Shown here piece by piece: positions 27,701 to 39,700 of a stretch of 64,000 bases of DNA. The stretch spans positions 498,501 through 562,500 of the forward strand of contig JABAKD010000011.1 of assembly GCA_012845835.1 (NCBI GenBank). Direction: 5' to 3'. The notes under the pieces are model-generated. The model was not told where the DNA came from. It was given only the letters and a program-made list of their open reading frames with translations, and searched no databases. The stretch is from Undaria pinnatifida. Lineage: Eukaryota > Sar > Phaeophyceae > Laminariales > Alariaceae. A program made the position numbers and the translations under genes. Position 1 is the stretch's first letter. Each line of letters opens with the position of its first letter.

Positions 27701-30700
27701 GCCGCGCGAGTGTAAATAAACAACCCAAGCATGATAGAAGAACAGAAAAAAAATGCACACACACGCGCAACGAAATATAAAAAGTGTAGAAAAATGCGAG
27801 TTTAGACTTCGTGCGTAGACCTGTTTCCATTTGTTTTGTTTTTCGGCCTCGGTCTTCTTTCTTCATGGAAATATTTTTTTGAGTGGTCGATGTTGTCGGA
27901 TGGCAAAAACAACGCCACTCTGGTCGTAAATACAAGCACTGCTTTATATTTAACACGAATACTAAATGGATCTTACATTCTCGGACACAGCAGTAAAACT
28001 GCTATTAATAGTAATGTGCCCAACAAGCTTTAACCTAGCATTTTCTGTCTTGTCTGTTCAGGGCCGAGATGCGGTCATACGGCGCCTCTAAGCCTTTCCC
28101 GGAGGAGGGCCTGGTCTACGATTTTTGTTTCGACCAAGAGACGCTGGAATGGGTGCCGTGGATGGACACTGTTGCGCCCTACAAGTGAGAGATAGATCGC
28201 CGATCGTATTCTTGCGGACTGTGACATAGCCTAGTGACCTAGCGGTACCAGCCGCTATTTGGTAGGTTACGATACCACGCGCAAACTGTCAAGTCGAACC
28301 GCCCTGCTATTATACTGCAGTACTGTCATGAACATTGTCACGGCTTGATGTAATCTTCCCTGGGGCGTTCCCAACGCTGTGCTGCGTAGTAATGAAATGC
28401 TCGAAACTCTCTCTGATTGACGGCTGATGATGTAATCTTCCCTGGGGCGTTCCCAACGCTGTGCTGCGTAGTAATGAAATGCTCGAAACTCTCTCTGATT
28501 GACGGCTGATGATGTAATCTTCCCTGGGGCGTTCCCAACGCTGTGCTGCGTAGTAATGAAATGCTCGAAACTCTCTCTGTTTGACGGCTGATGATGTAAT
28601 CTTCCCTGGGGCGTTCCCGAAATCGCCCCACTTTCAACAATATGCTCGAAGTTGTCTCTGTTTAGCCCTCAACAGAGCTTACCCTCTTTGCTACAGAGAA
28701 AACATTTTTTTCCACTACAAACCCTAGGAGCTTGTCTAAAAACCCATGGTACAGTCTCAAAGGGGAAAACCATGCTGACCGCGCCTCAAAATGTTTCCAC
28801 ACGTCGTACAGATCATCGATGATGTATCCCCACTTGATGATCTAGATATTTCGGGGAAGATCTGTATGATATATCTATAGCTCATGTTACCGGGTGGGGC
28901 CGTACGATATGCATGATCTAGCCACTATGTTTCAAGGGTTGGATGTGTACTCGACATATACATATACAAATCCTGCATGACGCCTCACGACGGCAGCTGT
29001 AGGATCCGTAGGATCTGTATGATCTGTGTTATCTGTACGATCTGTAGATGATATACATATATGAGATATCCGAGGTGCCATTTCTTTTCTGTTTCCCTCC
29101 CGCCAGGCATGACCCTAAGCTGGACTTTTTCGAGCTAATCATCCCGACCGTGGACAGCGTTCGCTACACGTACCTCCTGAATCTCCTCGTCGCGGGAGAC
29201 AAGCACGTCCTCATGACGGGTAAGGAGCCAAGGGAACGGAAAGCAACACCGACGAAAAACGCTGATCTCGACGTGTGCTTTGAAAGCCTCTCACCACCAC
29301 ACTATAAACTACTATTAATATATAACAGATTGCATTATCTCTCTCTCTCGTTTTGTCGATGAAGAAGTACTTCTCGTTCATGCTGCACATTTGTCGGAGG
29401 GCAAAGAAAATGTAATGTAATTGTTTCCACTACTGTAATAGCCTTTCGACTGACCCGGCAGAGTACCAGATGGAGCGGTAGCGGACCAACACTGTCGGCA
29501 TTTGCTATACTTTCAGGTATGGCGGTGACAGAGTGCTCTTTTTTTGTTACATCTCACGCTTTCGTTCCATCCTCTGGACGAAAACCGTGGTCACAGATGC
29601 CGTTCATTCTCCCTCCCCCTAAGGTCATACGACTACGGCCATGCATGAGTACACCCCCTCAACCCCCCGGTACGTGCCTTCTTTTTTTTCGCGCATAGAC
29701 TCCAGCCGTCCCACAACCCATCGATTTTCATCGAATTTTGCTAACTCGCGCTTTGGCGCTTTCGGCGATGGAGCAAGAGTCAGAAGAAAGTCCTGTGCAA
29801 GCAAAATACACCGCCACCCGAGATTCCAACTCAAGCGCAACGGCCAGCAGGGATGACAACGGTCTACCGCTGACCACCAAGGCTACGCGATTGTAATAGT
29901 ATACATAATATTGTGCATATTAATAGTAGTATGTACCGGTACAATGTTTTGTTCCGAGCATTGCACATAGTCTTTTATGGCATATTTTCGCTACCGAGCA
30001 CGGGCCCCGCTCATATATATGCGAACACCGCGCGAGCGACTTTGTACCCCGCTCATATGCGAACTTGAAACTATTTTATTGGCGCATTGAACTGGTCACC
30101 CCAATGATCTTCTTGTGGCTACCCTCGAACTACTACTCGCGTTGGTCCTTGAGTTCGATTCCCACCGAGATGGGATTGAACTTTATTTGCAAAAATGCAA
30201 AAAAAAAGGGATCAACTGCTTGCTGACAGCGCCTAGCAGCGTGGATAGGTACAATTCGACGCGAGTCGACGAGGGAAGAAAAAGCTGTGTGAAGTCTTCT
30301 CGCGATAAAAGTAGAGGCACGTACGGTAGTGGGGAGGAGGGAGGAGGGCTCGCTATGTGACCCCGGATCTGAGCTACTACTGGGAGGGAGCGCGAAAAAA
30401 AGTAATGCGAGGATAATAAATGCGGTGGAAAAAAAAGAAAATGAAACGAAACGGGAAAACATTAAAGGCGGCGGTGCATATCACAAACCCGAAACACAGG
30501 ACAAAGCAATTCGGCTTGCCATTGCTTGCGCGAGACCTAAAATTGGCCCTTATGTAGTCACACCCTGTTCGTAGAAATACCCTTTTTTTTTATTCCCCGA
30601 ACCTTATGGCGACCTTCTCAGGAAACACTACTTGTTTCCCCTGCTAACATCGACGTCGCCTCAAGAAGGCGCCCGCCCAATTTATCGTCCACACACCCAT

Positions 30701-33700
30701 GCATCATCCACCCACACCCCGCCGATCGTTGCTAATACAGGGCCAACCGGTACAGGAAAAACTGTGAACGTTGTCCAGCACCTGCAGACTGGAGTCTCGG
30801 ACTCGTTCGTTCCTCTCTGCCTCGCCTTTTCGGCGCAGACTTCGGCTAATCAGACGCAGGCGAGTGCGTCCATAAGATACCCCACGTTATGGCAACGACG
30901 AGGTAGACGCCTCACCACAACCACCGAGTTAACCGACAGCAAAAAAAATGTGCTTTTTGGGGGGGCTTGTATGTAATATGGACGTCATAGCCCTGAGCTA
31001 AACAACCAATCTTTTGTTTATTGTTTTTTGAAAGGTACAGCCTACAAGGTACAGAGGTGTCCCCGTTGAGGCATACCACTTTGTCTGTCCGAGGACGTAG
31101 CTCAGCCGCAACGACCACTATAATGAATGACCGAACCGCTGGTCGTTACGAGCGCACTGCTGAGAGCTGGCAGCGTACGCGAGCTTTGGGTGACAACGAG
31201 CATTTCGCCTATCTATGTGTAGTTGCTGTCCGTGGGGGCGGGCACGTGCTACGATTGAGGGGGCCCTTTTTGGTTGACGTATTTTCCGAATTGAAGCGGC
31301 TTCTTAATCCAAAATCGTCGGCTTCTCAACCCAAAATTGTCGGCTTCTTAACCCAAAATCGTCGGTTTCTCAACCCAAAACCGTCGGCTTCTTAACCCGA
31401 AACCGTCGGCTTCTTAACCCGAAACCGTCGGCTTCTTAACCCGAAACCGTCCGCTTCTCAACCCAAAATCGTCGGCTTCTTAACCCGAAACCGTCGAAAT
31501 TTCGTTATGGTTCTTATTTTGCAAAAACAAAAATGTGTAAACCTAGGCCAATAGGATGGTTTGCTCACGAGTCGGGTTCTTTTTTCAGTTTACTCCACCA
31601 ATAAGTCGCTTTCTGGTGGACTATAGAGCTCCTCATGAGGTTAGGAGCCTAAGAAAACACACAATGGTTGCTGCACCTCTCTTCCTCAGTATGTGTGTGG
31701 GGTTGACACGGGGAGTGCGTCTGTCTTCGTTCTTGCCTTACCGCAACGTCGTCGTCGTCCTCGGTGGGAAGGTAGCTGTCTACTAAACAGAGCTTTAGTG
31801 TTTATTTTGCCGGGGTAACTACTCTCTGCGACGAGGTGCCGCGTTGATTACCATCGAATCAACGCGGGGGTAGTAGCCCTGGGTGAGAGTCTCCAGCTGA
31901 TCGCAGCAGAGAGGGCTCATTGATCCCGAACTATATACGTTTGAAGCGTTTTTTAGTGTTATCGTTTTTTTGGTCCCATGTATGCGATTTTTCGTCGACG
32001 GAAGACAAAAGGGGAGAAGCGTAAGGAAGGGCGTGTTCGGTCCCACCGCTGGTAAGAATAAGTTAAGCGTGTTTTTTCGTTCGCCTAGTGAGGAAACGCG
32101 GAACAAAGCCGACAATTCCTCATCACAAGGACGAACAACATATATATATCAGGTATACACATACATGTCGTGGAACATACCAGAATTCGTTCCGTTTTTT
32201 TTTGGTTGAATACGTTTTGCGGTTAGCTGAAGCCGCCTGGCACGGGCGGCGGTCCGAAAACTTGAAGAGCATTTAGACTCGGACTAATCGTCGTTTGTGA
32301 AAAAATAAATGTCCTGCAGGACTTGATCGACGGGAAGTGTGAGAAGCGTCGCAAGGGCGTGTTCGGGCCCACCGCGGGAAAAAAGTTCATTCTTTTCGTG
32401 GACGACGTGAACATGCCTACCAAGGAGTTCTACGGCGCGCAGCCGCCGATCGAACTGCTCAGGCAATGGTTCGACAGCGGGGGCTGGTGAGACTACGATG
32501 CCTGCTACGATGGAGTTAGCACTTTTTTGGTCTAAACGTTTTTTATATCTAAATACTGGGGCCCCTTATCCTAAAATCGTCTGAATTTTAATGTTTGTTT
32601 TTGCTTTTGAGATGTTTCTTTGTGCACGTATTGAAATAATATAATACCTGGTAGGGCCATGGGATTGTTCGTCGGGGAAAACAATTTGGAGTTTTTTCCA
32701 AACCAGTTTTTCGGTGAGATACATTGAGAGCAGTTTATGTACAAAACGAAAAGAGTGTACCTCTACCGTGGCACCATCAGTCCTTGACCGATCAGACGGC
32801 AATTTTACAACGATTTACCTTCACTGACTGACGCCAAAATATTAGGTTTTTGGTGTGGGGACGGCACCTTCAGTCCTTGACTGATCAGACGGCAAAATTT
32901 CCAACAATTTACCTCGACAGACTGACGCCAAACTACTAGTTTTTAGTGTGGAGACGATCGGTTTTCAACCCTTGACTTGCCCGCTGGACGTCTTCCATTG
33001 ACCGACCGTCTCCCGACCTTGACTGACGCCAAACTACTGGTTTTGGCTTGAAACGATCGGCTTGACATCGTTGACCGCTGGGCGTTTCCCATTGACTAGC
33101 CGCTTCCTGACATATTTCCCGAACGAGTAGCATACGTCGGAAGTACCAGGTGGAGCACGTTTTGGCCTGTTTTTTTTAATATCTAGTAGGGCCTCTCAAC
33201 TGAGGAACAAGCCGACTAATACGTAGCATCATCATTAGCATCACCATTAGCATCACCATTAGCATCACCATTAGTATCATCATTAGCATCATCATTAGCA
33301 TCATTGGCATCATCATTATCGTCATCATTAGGATCATCATTAGCATCATTAGCATCATTAGCATCATCTTTAGCATCATTAGCATCATTAGCATCATCAT
33401 TAGCATCATTAGCATAATCGTTAGCATCATTGGCATCATCATTAGCATCATTAGCATCATCATTAGCATCGTCATTAGCATCATTAGCATCGTTAGCATC
33501 ATTAGCATCATTGGAAACCCCATTCACAAGTGTTTTTCAAATTATTAGTTGGCTTCTCTTTAGACCATGGAGTTATTTATCGGGTTGAATCTTTAAGCAT
33601 ATCTCGGAAGTCAGCTTTTTGGTTGCAGTCCAGCAGTAGAACAGCAGTTACTGTAGTACAGTAGGAGTTCCCCAATAATACGGTCTGAGTATGGCAGTAT

Positions 33701-36700
33701 CCCGACATAAGGCGCACAAATCACTTAGCACGATCGAGAAATGGCACTAATAACCCGGAGTGAACGAGGCGGCTTCCCCCTATAAGGCGGTCACGTTGCT
33801 TTCTATACCACACCATCGCCTTACCGGGGAACCCCTACTATGGCGATGGTGAGATTTCGTGGCCCTACAGACCTCACAAGGTGAGGGGCCTCATCAAAGG
33901 TACTATGCACACCTCCCGTTACTTGCGGCTAGTTGGAACCGCGGGCACTCCCTCTAAGCCACCATCGCTCTATGATAAGGCCTTCTGGGCGTTGCAAGAC
34001 ACAGGCAGGCGTTGATCTCCCACCATTCTTCTATAGTAGTGCCTCCGAATGCTGTAACACTCTAACCCAGCATCGCTCTATAATAATTCCTTCCGAATGC
34101 TGTGGTGCGTTTAACTCACCATCGCTCTGTCAAGTCAAAAACCTGCCGAATCTTGCAACGCCCGCTAACACACCACATCACTTGCATTAAAACCTTACAA
34201 CTTTTGCACCCCGCTACCCCTAGCCATTACCCTATAAAACCTCCTTTCACCGTCGCTCTAGGAACAATGCATCCTCAATGTCGCAACAGCGGCGTCGTCC
34301 GCAGGCACGTCCGGCAAACCATCGACGTGCGACAAGCTGAACCCCGAACACCCCTTCTACCCCACCTTCACTCGGGCGCATGATATTTTTTTTTTGCTGA
34401 AACTTATCACTCAAGGAACTCCATAACACTGTTACATTATAAATAAAAAAAATACACTCCAGCTGTGAGATCGAATATTTTGTCGAAACTCGTCTTTGCA
34501 AGATGTGTGTGATACTCCGATTGCGCGTATTACGGGTTGTGTGTCCTCATTAAGGATATAGGTCAGCGACTCCCCTTGCAACTCCATAATACTATTATAT
34601 ATATATATATTATAATAGCTATATAAACGAAATTTTATACATTTTTTGTAAGAAATTCCGAGGATGTTGGGTTAAGAAGCCCTCGTCATTCAAAAAGCGC
34701 TACCTCTATCGTAGGATGCACCCCTCAACAACAACGCCTTCCGAATTTTGTACGAAACCGGCGTTGACGCCGCAACACTCTATAGTAACGCTCTCCGGAG
34801 CGTTGTAACCATGTTCCGTCACTGCACCATGCCTTCTGGGTGCTGCAACAACACTCTATCCCGTCGTAACTCTTACCATGCCTCTTGAACGCCGCAGCAT
34901 GTCTAACTCCGCCATGTATCTGTAGATACCTCGAACATGTTTACCCTCTAACCGCAAACCATCCCTCCATATATCACCTTCTAAATGATGCAAAATCGTC
35001 GTCGTCGTCGCCAGGTATGACCGCAAGGCATTGCAGTTCCGGCAGATCATCGACGTGGTGTTTGTTTGCGCGTGTGGTCCGCCCGGCGGTGGAAGAAACC
35101 CCGTCACCGCGCGCTTCTTCCGGCACTTCAACATCATCGCGTGAGTGGGCCGCATGCCATGTGTTCCACGAACAATGTTGAGGTGTTTTCTGAACCGCAA
35201 TCGGATACAGTGCGGTATACCGCAGCCCGTGTTCCGCAGCCTGCGGTACTGTTTCCTTTGCGAATTGGTACTGCGGTGATCGTGTGATGTGTTGAGCCTT
35301 GTTTTTCCTTCCGTCTGGATGCTCTGTTAGCCTTTGGAGTGGGCACGGACTTTGGTTCAAGAAAAACAGCTGATGTGAGATAATATTCGTCATGTCGCCC
35401 GAGCAATGTTTTCGGTACTGTTACAAAGTCCCACAGCGCGGGGTGAAGCAAACATGTGACATGCATTGAGAGAGGTGCGACGCATATAGTCCCGATTTTT
35501 GAAGCACAGCTTGACATCGAACCCCTTCCCTCCTCCTCCTTCTCCCCTCTCCCTTCCTCGCTCCTGCTTCGTAACCTTCGCCAATACGAAGTGGGCTATC
35601 TGGCGTTGCATCCGGTTCACATATTTCTAACCCTAACGACATCAATTCTGCATGGTATCTCTATTTTCTCTCCTCCATCAACCCAGATGCGCGACGACGC
35701 AAGATGACAACAATAATATAATCTTCCGCACGTAGCATCTTCAAACTACCCTTGGAAAAAATCTCATTAGATTTAGCGATGGCAAGCGTCCAAGCTGCAA
35801 CCATTGCGCTCACTCGGCAATGCCTCGCTCGCAATGTTCCCCATCGCTCCAGATATACGGCGATGCAAGACGACAGCATGAACCTCATCTTCCGCACCAT
35901 CTTCGGAAATTTCTTGGAAAGATTCTCGTCGGAATGCAAGGCTCTCGCCGAGCATATCGTGACCGCCACCGTAGGGATGTACAACACTATCCTCGCTGAT
36001 CTCAGACCTACACCAGCCAAGAGCCACTACACGTACAACCTCAGAGACCTCTCCAAGGTCTTCCAGGCAAGCTCGCATGCCTCGCATTGCAACTTCACGA
36101 GCCATGATTCGTCCACCGGGTCGGGTCAGGAGGTTTTCGGACTCTCGCGGGGCGAGTCGGGTCGGGTCAATAGGTGCTCAATATTTCACCGGTCGGGTCG
36201 GGTCGGGTCGTGTCGTGTCGTGTCGTGTCGTGTCGGGTCGGGTCGGGTCGGGTTGAGTCGGGGCAGGGCGGGGCGGGTCGGGTCAGGTCAGGTCGGGTCG
36301 GGTCGGGTCGGGTCGGGTCGGGTCGGGTCGGGTCGGGTCGGGTCGGGTCGGGTCGGGTCGGGTCGGGTCGGGTCGGGTCGGGTCGGGTCGGGTCGGGTCA
36401 GGGTGACCCGATCCGCCCCGTGAGGTTTTAAAACCTTCTGAACCGACCCGCCTCGACCCGACCCGACCCGACCCGACCCGACCCGACCCGACCCGATCCG
36501 ACCCGACCCGACCCGACCCGACCCGACCCGACCCGACCCGACCCGACCCGACCCGACCCGACCCGACCCGACCCGACCCGACCCGACCCGACCCGACCCG
36601 ACCCGACCCGACCCGACCCGACCCGACCCGACCCGACCCGACCCGACCCGACCCGACCCGACCCGACCCGACCCGACCCGACCCGACCCGACCCGACCCG

Positions 36701-39700
36701 ACCCGACCCGACCCGACCCGACCCGACCCGACCCGACCCGACCCGACCCGACCCGACCCGACCCGACCCGACCCGACCCGACCCGACCCGACCCGACCCG
36801 ACCCGACCCGACCCGACCCGACCCGACCCGACCCGACCCGACCCGACCCGACCCGACCCGACCCGACCCGACCCGACCCGACCCGACCCGACCCGACCCG
36901 ACCCGATCCGACCCGACCCGACCCGACCCGACCCAATCCGAACCGTGACAATCTTCGTTTTGTTTTGTCGCAAGTGATAGCGGTGTAGCGTGAACACATT
37001 AATTAGCCTTCAGCGACTGTTGTTATGCTCGTGTAGATGCTGAAGAGTAGGTTCAGTTGAGACTTTGATTTCACCAACACCCTGTCGCTGATCTCAGAGT
37101 TACACCAGCCACAAGAGCCACTTCATGTAAAACCTCAACAAGGAACGCCTCCAAGGTTTCCAAGCAAGCTCACATGTCTGAAACGTTCTACGATACGAGT
37201 AGCGTTGTTTGGCCCAACACAATGTCGGCCGACGAGGCTCCTTGACTGATGTTGGAATACTACATACTTGAAGTATGACCGTGGCTACAGTAGAGCGGGT
37301 CACTATTACGCAAGTTACCTCCCTATTCCTTTTGCGGTGTTAAGCTGTCGTTCTGTTTGTTCGCCATATGAGAGCCACCATGGAACGGATAGCTTAGCTA
37401 GATACACCGCCACACACAAATCGCCTATAGTGTTGTTTTTCGTCTGTGAGGTGGAGGGTGACTTGCGCGAGTGGCTCAAATCCGGCAGTGGAGAAGGGGT
37501 AGGCTCACGGAGCTATTTTATGTAGCTGCGTCTATAGATACTAGCCTATCCTCCACTACCGCCGTTGCCATGGTGTTTGGTTGCTTTATTCCTCGGGCAT
37601 GGGGTCGGTCGTCAGGTCAAGCGTACGATGTTTCTTGAAAACCACTTGTGTGGTGGGACCCCATATAGTATGTGTTATAGTGATGCTAACCGTACCGTGT
37701 AGCACTGCCTCGCTTCACAATGCATGGTTTTGTTGCCGCGCGGCCTACCTAGGTAGTAGGTAACGTTCGCCTTTTGGGAAAGCTTTCAGCGAGTGCTGCT
37801 TGCGCTTCGATCTTGTTGAAGAGTGACGCAGTTGAGAGTTAGACATCTTGAGTGTATTATTTCACTCTCCAGAGTTGTTGGTTCCCGTCCTGTGACCATG
37901 GACTATATTTTTATGGCGATGATGAGTTAATGTGAACGCGCAATAACAACAGCGTTCTCAATGGTGTTGTATTTTTTTCGTGAATTGATCACACATATTT
38001 TTCACTCCTCTCCGTCCCCCCCTATTTTTCAAAAAATGAGTATATCAATAGAGTGTGTTGATGATGGATCATCGTCGAGCATGCACCGCATAAAACCCGT
38101 TTTGACAGTATTCACAGATCGCCTACTACTACGCGCCTGCGAATTAAAAAAGATGTTTCAATAACGTTTGCTTTCGTGCATTCTTCACACCGTTTGTTGT
38201 AGATGTCTGCCTGATCGGTGAAGACCCTACGTACTCCATCCCGGCATGGTACCAATGCATGGATCATAATACGACTACGCTATGCAACAAACAAGCAAAC
38301 CCCCGCCCCCCGTTTTTTCCAAAACCGCGTATATAAACAGGGTATGCTGATGATGGATCATCGCCGAGTATCTACCGCGGCGGACCTAGCCCGTGTCTGG
38401 GTGCACGAAACGCGCCGGGTGTTCGCCGACCGCCTAATTTCCTACGAAGACAAGCGATGGTTTGAGGATCTCTCTAAGAAGCAAGGACAGCAATATCTGG
38501 GACTGGACTGGGATGAAACGATTGGGGCGCCGGGCACCGACCGAAGCTTCCTTATGTACGCGGACTTCTTGATACCTGGAGCAGAACCCAAGGTGAGTTA
38601 GCGTGTTGCTTATCGGCATGACAATCGTTTCCGATCCGATCCGATCCGATCCAGTCCAATTTCCGATCCGTCTTCCGACTTCCGATTTATCGGAACTTTC
38701 AATACGGTCCGACTTCCGATTTATCGGAACTTCCGATACGGTATGAAACACGAAAACAAGACCTTACGTTTGACAGCGCAGAAATCCGTTTATAGGATAG
38801 CGTGGGTCTGGGAATAGAAGAGTGGCGCTGGCTTGAGCAGGAGGGGTACAAGGTGTTTTCCAGGTTCTTGATCGCCTCGGTAACTTTCTTACGTACGTTG
38901 ACTTCTTAATGCATGGACCAGGACTCCAGGTGCGTTAGCGTGTTGCATATCGGAACGAGAACCGATTCCGATACCGGTAACAATTCCGATTTGTCGGAAA
39001 CTTCCTGTGCGATATGCATTGCAATATGCAACGAATATAATAAATGTGTTGTTGTTAACGATGGTTTGATCTGATATCCCTTAATTTTTCTTTTATTTCA
39101 ACAGTAGGGATGCTTATGAGTGATAGACATTGGACGAAGAGAATGTTGCACACACATTCTCGGATAACAAAATAATAACATGCTACCCCGCATAGGTGAA
39201 ACAGAAGCAACGACACACCTGTCGTTAATTCCAGAAACGAAAATAATTTGGAAGTTGTTGTTCCATGATCTGGTATGATAATACTTGATGTCGCGTGCGC
39301 TGCGATGATCACCTGCTTGGTAATTCGTTCAGCTGCACACTGTCCGATTGAAAGCTTACTATTAATAGTATTGGTACTATTGCAATGATTGTTTTGGCCT
39401 TGTGCGACAATATGGCGTAGATATTGAATGTCCTTCCATAAGGTAATAGTAACTCTTCTATGAACCTCTACCAACCGTTTCCCCGTTTCCTTTCCGCACA
39501 CCCTTTCTTTTTAGCTACGACCGATATAGCATATCCTAATCTTCATCAGCGTTCCATCCCCAGATCATTGGCCGCAAGCCCTCTCGCTTCTAACCTTACT
39601 AGTGAATTGCTAATGAGTGATGGTTGCGTTGTCCCATAAAGGTGTACGAAGAGGTCAAGGACTTTGAAATCCTGCAGACCACGGTTGAAGAATATTTGGG

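Noticed and set aside
28346..28640. Possible coding repeat protein on the minus strand
   Set aside because: The 82-bp period is not a multiple of three; the frame is open by chance.
35752..36423. Single 223-codon frame as one long exon through the GGGTC array
   Set aside because: The dynein match covers only 35853-36066. Downstream is satellite, and the next dynein residues (GMLMMD) begin at exon 25, so splicing at the GC donor is required.
36283..36999. Minus-strand frames of 238 and 189 codons with GRVGS repeats
   Set aside because: Translation of the GACCC pentamer array. A pentamer reads as a five-codon repeat in every frame, and there is no flanking gene structure.
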